A stretch of DNA of 64,000 nucleotides from WTXA01 sp964415195 (GCA_964415195.1 CAYPYD010000001.1:310001-374000), one strand, 5' to 3'. Numbered from the stretch's first letter, positions 36,193 through 46,087 are shown. The notes: generated by a model not told the origin, from the letters alone. Made by a program: numbers and translations.

Positions 36193-37212
36193 ATGAATAA
36201 AAAAGCTACCATAATGGATGTGGCTAGACTAGCAGGTGTGGGAAAGACAACTGTCTCCAGAGTATTTAACAAACCGGAGATGGCTGGCAAGGAAACTGTA
36301 GAGAAAGTCATGGCAGCTGCAAGAGAACTTGGCTACAGGCCAAGCCCTATTGCCAGAGCCTTAAATGACACTAAGTCTAGAACAATCTCTTTAGTAGTAC
36401 CTAACGTAGAATCATCCACCATGGCCGAAATTATTCGTGGAGCAATGCAATACCTAACAGAAAGGAACTATAGCCTTCTAGTGTTAGATTCTAGTGAGAA
36501 CTATGATACAGAAAGGGACTATTTCCATCTCCTACAAGAAAGAATGACAGATGGAGTTATCTTCTGCCATGGTAGCGCCAAAGAACGAATGGAAGCCCTA
36601 CGTGATCTAATGCCGGTAGTCTTTGTAGAAAGCAGAGCAAAAAGATCTGATATAGACCAGGTACTAGTTGATGGGATTGATGCTTATCGTAAGATGTTCT
36701 CCTATCTTTTAGCTAATGGTTTTTTAATGGAGGAGGTTGCTATAGTCTATGGTAAAGAAGATAACTTTTCCAGACTTCGTATTGGCCAATGTGGGAAGGT
36801 ACTAGAGGAAATGGGACTGGAACTAAATCCTGATAATGTCCTCTATAGTAACTGGAGAGCAGAGGACGGTTATGATTCCATGAAAGTTCTACTTGGTAGG
36901 TTGAAGAGGCCAAAGGTGGTTATTTACCTATCTGACGTGATGGCCTTAGGTGGTATGAGAGCAGCCCATGATTTAGGTCTTAATGTACCTGATGATGTTA
37001 GTGTGGTTGGTTTTAATGATGCTAGGTTTAGTGCCTTTTATCAACCATCACTTACAACTCTTGACTACAAGCCAGAACAGTTAGGAATTGCTGCTGCCAA
37101 ACAGATTTTAAACAGGTTAAAAAATTCTGAACTACCTGTTCAGATTGATATTTTAACTACAGAATTACTGATTAATGAAAGTGTTAAGGAATTAAAAGGA
37201 AGAAGTAAGTAA
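36193..37212 (+). CDS. LacI-family transcriptional repressor
   Basis: A 339-residue regulator: N-terminal LacI helix-turn-helix (MDVARLAGVGKTTVSRVFN, hinge helix RPSPIARALN), then a periplasmic-binding-protein-like ligand domain (LVVPNVESSTMAEIIRGA, VDGIDAYRKMF, VVGFNDARFS, TLDYKPEQLG). Starts after AAAAGGAG. Placed between the dehydrogenases in the same operon, it should bind the palindrome at 34596 and be released by the pathway substrate. The effector is not predictable. Confidence 0.9.
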   Translation: MNKKATIMDVARLAGVGKTTVSRVFNKPEMAGKETVEKVMAAARELGYRPSPIARALNDTKSRTISLVVPNVESSTMAEIIRGAMQYLTERNYSLLVLDSSENYDTERDYFHLLQERMTDGVIFCHGSAKERMEALRDLMPVVFVESRAKRSDIDQVLVDGIDAYRKMFSYLLANGFLMEEVAIVYGKEDNFSRLRIGQCGKVLEEMGLELNPDNVLYSNWRAEDGYDSMKVLLGRLKRPKVVIYLSDVMALGGMRAAHDLGLNVPDDVSVVGFNDARFSAFYQPSLTTLDYKPEQLGIAAAKQILNRLKNSELPVQIDILTTELLINESVKELKGRSK

Positions 37213-37231
37213 GAAAGAGAAGGTGTATTTA

Positions 37232-38383
37232 ATGAATAGATTTTTATTGCCAACAGAGGTTATTTCAGGTCCTGGTTGTCTAGTGGAGTTAAAAAGATTT
37301 GTTAAAGCTGGGGATAAGGTTGCCCTAATAACTGATAGCTCATTGGTAAAGTTAGGTCTTGCAGCTAAGGTTGTAGAGGTACTTGAAGGTATTGGTGCCA
37401 GTTCACAAATATTTGATGAAGTACCAGCTAATCCACATGCTGAGGTAGTTACTAAGTGTCGTGCTTTTGTAGAAGGTATGGGTGCTAGTGTTGTTGTGTG
37501 TCTTGGTGGTGGTAGTCCTATGGACGTTGCTAAAGTTGTGGCTATGCTTGCAACTAATGAAGGTGAGTGGGAAGATTATCAGTGGAACATGAAACAACCA
37601 TCTAATTCACCACTTCCATATATTGCTATTCCAACTACTGCTGGCACTGGCTCTGAGGTAACAAAGACTTCAGTTATTATTGATCGTAATACTAAAAAGG
37701 GCACTGGTGGGGATTTCTTTTTTGCTAAGGCTGCCCTACTTGATCCTGAACTTATGGTTAGTCTTCCACCTCATTTAACTGCAGCTACTGGAATTGATGC
37801 CTTGACTCATGCAATTGAAGCATATGTAGGTAAAAACCATCAGGCATTTACTGATGCGCTTGCCTTGGAGGCTATTGCTATTCTTGCCGAATACCTACCA
37901 AGGGCTTTTGCCAATGGTGCTGATTTGGTAGCCAGGGAGAAGGTAGCGGTTGCTGCTGCAATGGCTGGTATGGCTATGGATCAAAGTGGACTTGGTGTGG
38001 TACATGCTATGAGTGGTCCATTATCAAGTTATTATGATGTACCTCATGGTTTATCTAATGCTGTTGGTCTTCCTTATGGTATGGCCTATAACCTAATTGC
38101 TGTACCAGAAAGATATGCTCGTATAGCAGAGGCCCTTGGTCTTGATGTGAGTAATTTATCTTTCCGTGAGGCTGCTGAGGCTAGTGTTCAAATGGTGGAA
38201 GAGCTTCTTGATGACTTGCAGATTCCAACTGATCTTAGTGATTATTTCATCAAGTATGGCGCTGATGATGGTGATATCTTGAAGTTTGCTGAGGAGTCCT
38301 GTAAGATGTTCCTAATGAGGAATAACCCTAGAAATCCTCAGGTAAAGGATATTGAAGAGATATTTGAAGCTATATTTAAGTAG
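37232..38383 (+). CDS. Iron-containing alcohol dehydrogenase
   Basis: A 383-residue group III (Fe-type) alcohol dehydrogenase. I place the start at 37232 (MNRFLLP), nine bases after AAGG. NAD contacts are CLGGGSPMDVAK and IPTTAGTGSEVT. The metal site has LLDPELM, GIDALTHAIEAY, then VHAMSGPLSSYYDVPHG with two of the histidine ligands. Enzymes of this type oxidise or reduce short alcohols such as ethanol, butanol or diols. It is last in the LacI-controlled operon, so it probably feeds or drains the aldehyde of the first gene. The 3' end is much more G/T-rich than the start of the operon. Confidence 0.9.
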   Translation: MNRFLLPTEVISGPGCLVELKRFVKAGDKVALITDSSLVKLGLAAKVVEVLEGIGASSQIFDEVPANPHAEVVTKCRAFVEGMGASVVVCLGGGSPMDVAKVVAMLATNEGEWEDYQWNMKQPSNSPLPYIAIPTTAGTGSEVTKTSVIIDRNTKKGTGGDFFFAKAALLDPELMVSLPPHLTAATGIDALTHAIEAYVGKNHQAFTDALALEAIAILAEYLPRAFANGADLVAREKVAVAAAMAGMAMDQSGLGVVHAMSGPLSSYYDVPHGLSNAVGLPYGMAYNLIAVPERYARIAEALGLDVSNLSFREAAEASVQMVEELLDDLQIPTDLSDYFIKYGADDGDILKFAEESCKMFLMRNNPRNPQVKDIEEIFEAIFK

Positions 38384-38400
38384 AATTGATATTAATAAAC

Positions 38401-38437
38401 AAAAAACCAACTCTAAATTATTTGGGTTGGTTTTTTT
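38401..38437 (+). terminator. Intrinsic terminator of ALDH-LacI-ADH operon
   Basis: Inverted repeat AAAAAACCAAC / GTTGGTTTTTT with a 14-base loop and a run of T. Confidence 0.85.
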
Positions 38438-38609
38438 ATTAATACAATTAAAAAAAATTCTATAAGATTGAATAATCTCAAGAAAAGAGCTTGCTAATAG
38501 GCTTGCTTTAACTAAAATCTAAAAAAATATGATTTTATCTTGAAATTGTTGGGTATATAGAACATAATAAAAAAGTATAAAGAAAATTTGAAAAAGGAGG
38601 CATATCAAA

Positions 38610-41300
38610 ATGAACGACAACCTATACAAGCAGATACTAGACCAATCACCATTAGGATATGCTTATCACGAAATAATATTAGATGAACACAATAAACCTT
38701 GTGACTATAAGTTTATTGAAGTAAATAATGCCTTTGAAGACTTAACAGGACTAAAACGAACAGAGGTTATAGGCAAGAGGATTTCAGAAGTACTTCCAGA
38801 AATAAAAAACAGTGAATTTAACTGGATTGCACTATATGGGAAAATTGCAATAAACGGTGGCAGTGAAGAATTTGAACAATTTTCTGCTGCTCTTAATAGA
38901 TGGTACAAAGTAAAAGTATACTCGCCAGAAAAAGGTTCATTTATAACAGCTTTTAGCGATATTACAAATGAGCGTCAACAAATAGAGGAACTATATAATC
39001 TGGCCGTAATGTCTGAAGAACTATTGGAAGGCATAAAGGAAGAAAATAGTTATCAAATAATTACTGATAATTTATTAGAAATATCAGAAGCTAAATTCAT
39101 TTCTTTTAATCTATATGAAGAAGATGGCAAACACTATACAACCAAAATAATAGCAGGAGATAGAGGGATTGCCAACAAAGCTATGAAAATTATCGGTATG
39201 GAACTATATGAAAAAAAATGGCCTCATGATTCCTTAAGAGCAGAAAAAATAAAAGATAAAATGGTAACTCACTTTCTTAACTTACACGATTTAGCCGGGA
39301 AGGTTATACCAAAGACTGTATGCGATTTACTAACAATGAGCTTTGGCATTGGTGAGGTAGTTGTAGTTAAAATTATGAAAAACAATATTATGCTTGGTGA
39401 TTTTACATTAATAATGCCAAAGGGTAAGGCTTTTAAAAAAGATAGTATTGTTGAAATATATGCTAACCAGGTAGGTCTGGCAATAGTTAATATGAGAGAA
39501 GAAGAAAAAATAATAAAAAGTGAAGAACAATATAGACTACTAACAACCCAGATGCAACTAGGCATGGTTCTTCATGAAATAATATGTGATGACCATGGTA
39601 ATCCAGTAGATTATCGCTTTTTAAGTGTCAATGAAAGCTATGAAAAAATAACTGGTCTCTCCAGAGTAGATATCCTAGGAAAGACAGTATTAGAAGTCCT
39701 GCCAAAGACTGAAAAATATTGGATTGATTTTTATGGAAAAGTAGCACTGACTGGAAAAGAAGACCGTTTTGAAAATTATTCTGCAGCTCTTGGAAAGTAT
39801 TATAGTGTAGTAGTTTATTCCCCGAAAAAGGGACAATTTGCGGTTATTGTTGATGACATAACCGACAGAAAAGCCATGGAAAAACAAATATTCAACGAAA
39901 AAGAACAATTTAAAACCACGCTTTTATCAGTTGGTGATGGTGTTATATCTGTAGATGCAAATGGTAAGGTACTGATTCTAAATCAAATTGCCCAACACCT
40001 AACAGGATGGACACAAGAAGAAGCCCTAGGAGAATCTATAGAGGAAGTTTTTCATATTATCAATGAATTTACTGGGAAAAGACGAGATAATCCAGTACAA
40101 AAGATTTTAGATAATGATGAAATTATTGAATTGGATAATCATACTATTCTGATTTCTAAAGATGGAACAAAAAGACCAATTGAAGACAGTGCAGCCCCAA
40201 TAAAAGACGAGCAAGGAAATATTACAGGTGTAGTCTTAGTATTTAGGGATTTTTCAGAAAAGAAAAAAAGCCTTGATGAAATCACTTATCTTAGTTTTCA
40301 TGATCATTTGACCGGATTATATAATCGTAGTTTTTTTGATGCAGAACTAAACCGCCTCGATACACAAAGAAACCTTCCTCTGACTATTATCATGGGGGAT
40401 GTTAATGGCTTGAAATTAATTAATGATACCTTTGGACATTCAGCAGGAGACGAGTTGCTGAAAAAGGTAGGAGGAATATTAAAGAGCTGTTGCAGGAGTG
40501 ATGATATTATTGCAAGAGTTGGTGGTGATGAGTATTCTATTTTATTACCACAAACCGATGGTATAGAAGCTCAAAAGCTTATTAAACGAATTCAAGAATC
40601 AATGAAACATGAGAAAGTCAGGGATTTAGAGGTGTCTATTTCTTTTGGCTTGGCAACAAAGACTGAGGTTTCACAGACTAAGGATTTCATTACTAAAAAG
40701 GCTGAAGACTATATGTACAGCAATAAACTATTTGAAGGACCAAGTTTTAGAGGTAGAGTAATTGACAATATTGTTATGGCCATTAATGCCAAAAGCCCTA
40801 GGGAAGAGGCTCATTCTAAAAGAGTTTCAGCACTGTGTGTCGCCTTAGGTGAAGCACTGGAAGTAGATGAAGGAATGATTAAGACCTTGAAAATATTTGG
40901 ACTACTCCATGATATTGGGAAGATTGCCATAGCGGATGATATATTAAATAAACCAAGTGGATTAACTGATAGAGAACATTATGAAATAAAAAGACATTCA
41001 GAAATAGGCTACCGTATTTTAAGTACTGTAAATGATATGGCTGAGATTGCAAATTATGTATTATATCATCATGAAAGATGGGATGGTACTGGTTACCCTA
41101 AAGGTATGGCTGGAGGCTCAATACCTTTAGCGTCACGAATTTGTACCATAGTTGATGCTTATGACGCTATGACTAGTGATAGAAGCTATCGACCAGCTAT
41201 GACAGATGAATATGCAATGAATGAACTGCAAAAAAATGCAGGCACACAGTTTGATCCTTATCTTGTAGATGTATTTTTAAATAAGGTATTATATATCTAA
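38610..41300 (+). CDS. PAS / GAF / PAS / PAS, GGDEF and HD-GYP c-di-GMP turnover protein
   Basis: An 896-residue soluble sensor enzyme. Residues 1-115 and about 305-425 are two related PAS domains (both with PxGYA/LGMVLHE and a SAALxxWYxV ending), separated by a GAF-like region (about 130-300); a third PAS (about 435-555) follows. The GGDEF domain (about 565-725) has Gly638-Gly-Asp-Glu-Tyr and an RxxD I-site (RSDD, five residues earlier). The HD-GYP domain (about 730-896) has His767-Asp768 and Gly828-Tyr-Pro830 with HHERWDGTGYP intact, so it should hydrolyse c-di-GMP. The final F of GGDEF is Y, which some active cyclases carry. It could both make and break c-di-GMP. Confidence 0.85.
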   Translation: MNDNLYKQILDQSPLGYAYHEIILDEHNKPCDYKFIEVNNAFEDLTGLKRTEVIGKRISEVLPEIKNSEFNWIALYGKIAINGGSEEFEQFSAALNRWYKVKVYSPEKGSFITAFSDITNERQQIEELYNLAVMSEELLEGIKEENSYQIITDNLLEISEAKFISFNLYEEDGKHYTTKIIAGDRGIANKAMKIIGMELYEKKWPHDSLRAEKIKDKMVTHFLNLHDLAGKVIPKTVCDLLTMSFGIGEVVVVKIMKNNIMLGDFTLIMPKGKAFKKDSIVEIYANQVGLAIVNMREEEKIIKSEEQYRLLTTQMQLGMVLHEIICDDHGNPVDYRFLSVNESYEKITGLSRVDILGKTVLEVLPKTEKYWIDFYGKVALTGKEDRFENYSAALGKYYSVVVYSPKKGQFAVIVDDITDRKAMEKQIFNEKEQFKTTLLSVGDGVISVDANGKVLILNQIAQHLTGWTQEEALGESIEEVFHIINEFTGKRRDNPVQKILDNDEIIELDNHTILISKDGTKRPIEDSAAPIKDEQGNITGVVLVFRDFSEKKKSLDEITYLSFHDHLTGLYNRSFFDAELNRLDTQRNLPLTIIMGDVNGLKLINDTFGHSAGDELLKKVGGILKSCCRSDDIIARVGGDEYSILLPQTDGIEAQKLIKRIQESMKHEKVRDLEVSISFGLATKTEVSQTKDFITKKAEDYMYSNKLFEGPSFRGRVIDNIVMAINAKSPREEAHSKRVSALCVALGEALEVDEGMIKTLKIFGLLHDIGKIAIADDILNKPSGLTDREHYEIKRHSEIGYRILSTVNDMAEIANYVLYHHERWDGTGYPKGMAGGSIPLASRICTIVDAYDAMTSDRSYRPAMTDEYAMNELQKNAGTQFDPYLVDVFLNKVLYI

Positions 41301-41329
41301 AATATGAATAAACCAAAGGAGAGAAAATA

Positions 41330-41719
41330 ATGAAAGAAATAAAAAGCCTTGCCCATGTATGTATTTCAGTGAATGATATGGACGAAACACTGCAATTTTA
41401 TCTCAATGTTTTAGGATGTAAATTAATAGATCGATTTCCATTAGACTGGGTTAATGTAGAATTAGCCCATGTGGAAATAAACGGACAACAAATTGAATTT
41501 ACACAAAAATCAGATACTCAACGTTTAAGAACAGACCGATGGGAAGTAGGCCATATCGCCTTTAAAGTATCTGATATAGACAAAGTCGCAGAAAAATTAA
41601 GTTCTGTTTCAAATATTAAATTTATTGATGAAAAACCTAATGTTGTGAATGAAACTTTGACAACCTTCTTTATTGAAGGTCCAAGTGGTGAAGTTATAGA
41701 ATTCATGGAATATAAGTAA
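41330..41719 (+). CDS. VOC-superfamily protein (glyoxalase/bleomycin-resistance fold)
   Basis: A 129-residue protein starting KSLAHVCISVNDMDETLQFYLNVLG, the classic VOC opening. His9, Glu57 (QQIEFTQ), His75 (EVGHIAFKV) and the C-terminal GEVIEFMEY glutamate could bind a divalent metal as in glyoxalase I or fosfomycin-type enzymes. It lies 29 bp after the c-di-GMP protein, with GGAGAG before its ATG, so the two may be co-transcribed although no functional tie is obvious. Substrate unknown. Confidence 0.8.
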   Translation: MKEIKSLAHVCISVNDMDETLQFYLNVLGCKLIDRFPLDWVNVELAHVEINGQQIEFTQKSDTQRLRTDRWEVGHIAFKVSDIDKVAEKLSSVSNIKFIDEKPNVVNETLTTFFIEGPSGEVIEFMEYK

Positions 41720-41754
41720 CACAACAAAATATTAATAAAAATTAATAATCATTC

Positions 41755-41782
41755 AAAAGCACCTTTGTTAAGGTGCTTTTTT
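41755..41782 (+). terminator. Intrinsic terminator after VOC gene
   Basis: Inverted repeat AAAAGCACCTT / AAGGTGCTTTT, tight loop, T run after it. Confidence 0.85.
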
Positions 41783-41922
41783 GACTTTAGCCTTTCTTTA
41801 AGTTGGTTAATGTTTAATTTAAAAAACTTTATATAAAATATATAAGGAAAATGTTATATAAATATGTTAGAATAAAAACAATATGATTACTTTTATATTA
41901 CATTGAGAGAGGCTCGAAGATA

Positions 41923-43947
41923 ATGGAAAACATACTTTATACAATAGGACTAATACTAGCAATACTATATTTGGCCATGGGCCTTGACGATTTCCTGTGG
42001 GATCTCTATTCACTAACCAGAAGAAAAAAATACAAAAAAACAAGATTAGACTTTAAAGTATTAAGAACACCACCACCAAAACTACTAGCAATAACAATCG
42101 GAGCCTGGAATGAGGCGACTGTTATTGGAGATGTTATAGAAAACCTAATAACCTCAATACAATACCCAAAATCCATGTACCACCTCTTTGTAGGTGTATA
42201 TCCAAATGACCAGGAAACAATGGATGTAGTAAAAGAAATAGAGAAAAAATATTCAAATATCCATATGGTAATTAACGAAATACCAGGACCAACAACCAAA
42301 GCCCAAAATATTAACTACGTAATAAAGAACATAAAAGAATACGAAAAACTAAAAAACTGGAGATTTGCTTCAATAACAATTCATGATGCAGAAGATGTTA
42401 TCCATCCTTATGAGTTAAGAGTAACAAACTATATGATAGACCACTACGATGGCCTACAATTCCCTGTATTTCCTCTAATGGAAATGCCAAGATTCAGAAA
42501 CTTTTTCAAAAACCTGACTGTAGGCACATATGCAGACGAGTTTGCAGAAAACCACTTCTCAACCATGGTAGGAAGGACTAGTACAGGAGCATTTGTTCCA
42601 TCAGCGGGAACAGGTTTTGTACTTTCAAGAAGTGCTATAGATTCCTTTAAAACTGATGAAATACTACCAAATGATAGCTTAACAGAAGATTATCGCTTAT
42701 CTTTGACACTATTTGAACAGGGCTTGAAAATCCGTTATGTGTTAGATTTAATACCACGAGTAACAAAAGAAAATAAAATAAAATTTGACTATGTTGCGAC
42801 TAGATCAATGTTTCCGGATAACTTCAAAGCAGCAGTAAAACAAAAAACACGCTGGATACTAGGAATAACAATGCAATCAGTACAACTAAAAGACGTATTC
42901 GCAAAAAGCAAACTAAACCTAATGGCAAGATACTCAATCTACAGAGACCTAAAAGCAAAGATAGGAAACCTTTTAGTATTTGTGGGATACCCAGTGCTAA
43001 TATACTTTTTCGTATCCCTATTTACACCACTAACACCAATATATCCTTACTTTTCCTTATCTTGGTACTTTAGTTTGGTGATAACCATAATGATGATAGA
43101 AAGACAGATATCAAGATCAGTAGCTATCTATAATGTATATGGATTTAGAAGCATGTTCTTTGCTTGCTTGCTTCCTCCAATTCTTCCTATACGAATAATT
43201 TGGGGAAATATAATAAACCTGTCAGCAACAATAAAAGCTTATATGCAAAGCATAACAGGCAAGAAAGAACAGAAAAAAAACAAACAAAAACAAAAAAAAC
43301 TTGCCTGGAGTAAGACGGACCATACCTTCCTCCCAAAGGAAGTTCTTAGCAGATACAAAAGAACCTTCGGTGATGTACTAATTGAAAAAGGCATACTTAC
43401 CCCGGAAGAATTAAAAAAAGTACTAAATAAAAAACCGAACAACATCCAAATAGGCAAATACCTATTAGAAGAACAAACTATAACAGAAAAACAACATCTA
43501 GAAGTACTATCACATATTAAAGGCATACAATTTGTTAATATGGGTGACTTCTCTAATTATGATTTATCATCACTAGCTCCAAAATTTGATAAAAAAGTAT
43601 TAGAAGAGTTAATGGTATTGCCTATAGTCCATTCTGATGGTAGTTATGTAATAGCCTATTGTGAAAAGAGTCCGGATAATGCTCAAACTATACTAAGAGA
43701 AAAGCTGGGAATAAATATATTGTCTGCCTTCACTACCGATGATATGGTAGTCCAAGGTATAAAGAAGATATATGAAAAAGACACATCACAATTTATAGAA
43801 ACCATAGCCCACAAGTTACTGACAGAAAACAAAATCAGTGCAGAACAATATATAATTGTCTGTAACTATGCTATAAATACCAATAAATTAGCTGATGAAG
43901 TTTTAAAAGAGATGGGCTTAAATGAGCAACAAGGAATGGTAAAATAA
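41923..43947 (+). CDS. NfrB-like family 2 glycosyltransferase with C-terminal MshEN-like domain
   Basis: A 674-residue membrane protein: one N-terminal segment (about 5-27), then a processive GT2 domain with Asp155-Ala-Glu-Asp158, Thr254-Glu-Asp256 and Gln307-Lys-Thr-Arg-Trp311. Several membrane segments follow (about 345-440). After a Lys/Gln-rich linker, residues 470-620 form a GspE/MshE N-terminal (MshEN-like) domain with two repeats (TFGDVLIEKG at 481-490, QIGKYLLEEQ at 509-518), 28 residues apart. This order is that of NfrB, the c-di-GMP-controlled ManNAc polymer synthase of Escherichia coli. The RLG arginine of both canonical motifs is replaced (Thr, Gln), so nucleotide binding is uncertain. 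The UDP-GlcNAc 2-epimerase gene overlaps its stop. Confidence 0.8.
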   Translation: MENILYTIGLILAILYLAMGLDDFLWDLYSLTRRKKYKKTRLDFKVLRTPPPKLLAITIGAWNEATVIGDVIENLITSIQYPKSMYHLFVGVYPNDQETMDVVKEIEKKYSNIHMVINEIPGPTTKAQNINYVIKNIKEYEKLKNWRFASITIHDAEDVIHPYELRVTNYMIDHYDGLQFPVFPLMEMPRFRNFFKNLTVGTYADEFAENHFSTMVGRTSTGAFVPSAGTGFVLSRSAIDSFKTDEILPNDSLTEDYRLSLTLFEQGLKIRYVLDLIPRVTKENKIKFDYVATRSMFPDNFKAAVKQKTRWILGITMQSVQLKDVFAKSKLNLMARYSIYRDLKAKIGNLLVFVGYPVLIYFFVSLFTPLTPIYPYFSLSWYFSLVITIMMIERQISRSVAIYNVYGFRSMFFACLLPPILPIRIIWGNIINLSATIKAYMQSITGKKEQKKNKQKQKKLAWSKTDHTFLPKEVLSRYKRTFGDVLIEKGILTPEELKKVLNKKPNNIQIGKYLLEEQTITEKQHLEVLSHIKGIQFVNMGDFSNYDLSSLAPKFDKKVLEELMVLPIVHSDGSYVIAYCEKSPDNAQTILREKLGINILSAFTTDDMVVQGIKKIYEKDTSQFIETIAHKLLTENKISAEQYIIVCNYAINTNKLADEVLKEMGLNEQQGMVK

Positions 43948-45074
43948 TGAAGAAAATAAAAGTTTTCCTAGTCTTTGGCACAAGACCAGAGGCAATAAAG
44001 ATGGCGCCCTTGTTAAAAGAAATGGAAATGCGTGAGGAGTTTGAGTGTGTCGTTTGCGTATCAGCTCAGCATCGCCATATGCTGGATCAAGTTCTATCCT
44101 TTTTTAAAATAAAACCCCACTATGACCTTAATATAATGAAGGACAGACAAACACTTGATAGTATAACAGTAAATATCCTTGAACTTTTAACTCCCATATT
44201 AAAAAAGGAGAAGCCAGATATTGTCCTGGTTCATGGTGATACTACCACTTCCTTTGTTGGAGCACTAGCTGCCTTTTATGAAAAAATAACCATAGGCCAT
44301 GTAGAAGCTGGATTACGCACCTGGGATAAATATTCACCCTTTCCGGAAGAAGCAAACAGGATGATGGTTGATAGTATTTCAGATATGTTTTTTGCTCCTA
44401 CACAAAATAGTGCCGACAATCTAAGATGCGAAGGTAAGGAAAAGGGAATATATATTACTGGTAATACAGCAATAGATGCTATGAAATATACAGTGCTTGA
44501 TGATTATCATCATCCAATATTAGCTGAACAAAAAAACAATAGAATTATATTACTAACAGCACACCGTAGAGAAAATCTGGGAAAACCTATGGAAAATATT
44601 TTTGAAGCGGTTTTAAAGATTGTTAATGAGTATGAGGATGTTAGTGTTATTTATCCAATTCATATGAACCCTGCTATTAGAGAAATTGCTGATAATATTT
44701 TAAGAGGACATAAGCGAATACAAATCATTGAACCACTTGAGGTTTTTGATTTTCATAATTTTATTGCTGGTTCTTATCTTGTGTTAACAGATAGTGGCGG
44801 GATTCAAGAAGAAGCCCCTTCTCTTGGCAAACCTGTCCTGGTACTTCGTAATACTACTGAAAGACCAGAAGGAGTTGAATGTGGTACTTTAAAGCTTATA
44901 GGTACCAAAAGTGAAGATATATATGATAATATTAAATTGTTATTAGATAATAGTGAGGCATATGAGGAAATGAGCGTTGCCAAAAATCCTTATGGAGATG
45001 GTTTTTCATCTCGCTACATTGCTGATGCTATAAAGAAACATTTCAAAGAAAAAAGCTTGTTATTAGAAATATAA
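43947..45074 (+). CDS. wecB: UDP-N-acetylglucosamine 2-epimerase (non-hydrolysing)
   Basis: A 375-residue cytosolic enzyme of standard length that converts UDP-GlcNAc to UDP-ManNAc. Family signatures are all present: FGTRPEAIKMAPL, LVHGDTTTSF, GHVEAGLRTWDKYSPFPEE, LTAHRRENLG and TDSGGIQEEAPSLGKPVL. The ATG shares one base with the stop of the NfrB-like gene, a tight coupling that suggests the epimerase supplies that transferase with UDP-ManNAc. No dehydrogenase (WecC) or other teichoic/capsule genes are near. A strong terminator follows, so this looks like a closed two-gene unit. Confidence 0.95.
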   Translation: MKKIKVFLVFGTRPEAIKMAPLLKEMEMREEFECVVCVSAQHRHMLDQVLSFFKIKPHYDLNIMKDRQTLDSITVNILELLTPILKKEKPDIVLVHGDTTTSFVGALAAFYEKITIGHVEAGLRTWDKYSPFPEEANRMMVDSISDMFFAPTQNSADNLRCEGKEKGIYITGNTAIDAMKYTVLDDYHHPILAEQKNNRIILLTAHRRENLGKPMENIFEAVLKIVNEYEDVSVIYPIHMNPAIREIADNILRGHKRIQIIEPLEVFDFHNFIAGSYLVLTDSGGIQEEAPSLGKPVLVLRNTTERPEGVECGTLKLIGTKSEDIYDNIKLLLDNSEAYEEMSVAKNPYGDGFSSRYIADAIKKHFKEKSLLLEI

Positions 45075-45096
45075 TTTTTGATAAATTAGAACTTAA

Positions 45097-45126
45097 AAGG
45101 GCATCTCAGTTATCTGAGATGCCCTT
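45097..45126 (+). terminator. Intrinsic terminator after wecB
   Basis: Perfect 13-base inverted repeat AAGGGCATCTCAG / CTGAGATGCCCTT with a four-base loop. Confidence 0.85.
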
Positions 45127-45214
45127 GTTGAACTTTTTTGTATATATAATCTAGAAAAATTTTGTTATGAACCTAATATAATGGTAATATAATAATAAAT
45201 GACGGAGGTGAAAA

Positions 45215-46087
45215 GTGATAGAATACATAAAGAATAAAATTGAATCAATTCTTAACAGGATTAAGAAAAACCCTGCTGGAGGATTTATCTTTTCTCTGAT
45301 AAATAACATAAATGCTGATCGACTGCCGGAACAAGCCGTTGTTATGACTTATTATCTTCTATTCGCCCTTTTCCCCTTCCTTATATTTGTACTTGGGATA
45401 TTTTCATATACATCACTATCAATAGAAAACGTTTCGGAAGTTCTAGCTGCTATATTACCTAAGGAAACTGTTGAATTGATTCTAGGAACTGTTGGAGAAG
45501 TATTAAACAATAGTAATTTCACTCTTTACTCCTTTGCAATAATAGGAGCTGTCTGGAGTATGAAAATGGGAGCAACCTCACTTATTACAGGAGTTAATCG
45601 AGCTTATGGGGTTAAGGAAAATAGATCATTTTTAGTTAAACTTTTAATTGATATATTTGTTATAATCAGCATACCTCTATTTGCAGTAATTAGTTTTTTA
45701 ATTGTTGGAATGGGTAGTTTGCTGATTAATCAGTTTGATATTTGGTTTGATTTGCCGATGGACTTATTGTCTACTCTTGCTACTTTAAGGTATTTAATAC
45801 CGGCTATGATGTTGCTTGTTTATTTCACATTATTTTATAGATTCGTTCCTAATTTGAGACTTTCTTTCAGAAGGATTTTTGTGGGGGCTTTATTTACTAC
45901 CTTTGGATGGATAGTTACTTCAATGTTATTTTCGGCTTATATTAACAACTTTGCCAACTATACCCTGATATATGGTAGTCTTGGTAGTATAGTTGCTCTA
46001 CTTTTATGGATTAATTTAACCTGTATGATAATTTTAATTGGAGCCGAAATCAATTTCCTAATAGATGATGATAATAGCACTGAATAA
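45215..46087 (+). CDS. YihY/BrkB-family membrane protein
   Basis: A 290-residue integral membrane protein starting with GTG after GGAGGTG. Six hydrophobic segments and the LPEQAVVMTYYLLFALFPFLIF entry, IIGAVWSMKMGATSLITGVNRAYG and LPLWIN-like end (VALLLWINLTCMIILIGAEIN) are typical of the YihY/BrkB family (once called ribonuclease BN). Its function is not settled; transport or envelope integrity has been proposed. It stands alone between two terminators. Confidence 0.85.
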   Translation: MIEYIKNKIESILNRIKKNPAGGFIFSLINNINADRLPEQAVVMTYYLLFALFPFLIFVLGIFSYTSLSIENVSEVLAAILPKETVELILGTVGEVLNNSNFTLYSFAIIGAVWSMKMGATSLITGVNRAYGVKENRSFLVKLLIDIFVIISIPLFAVISFLIVGMGSLLINQFDIWFDLPMDLLSTLATLRYLIPAMMLLVYFTLFYRFVPNLRLSFRRIFVGALFTTFGWIVTSMLFSAYINNFANYTLIYGSLGSIVALLLWINLTCMIILIGAEINFLIDDDNSTE

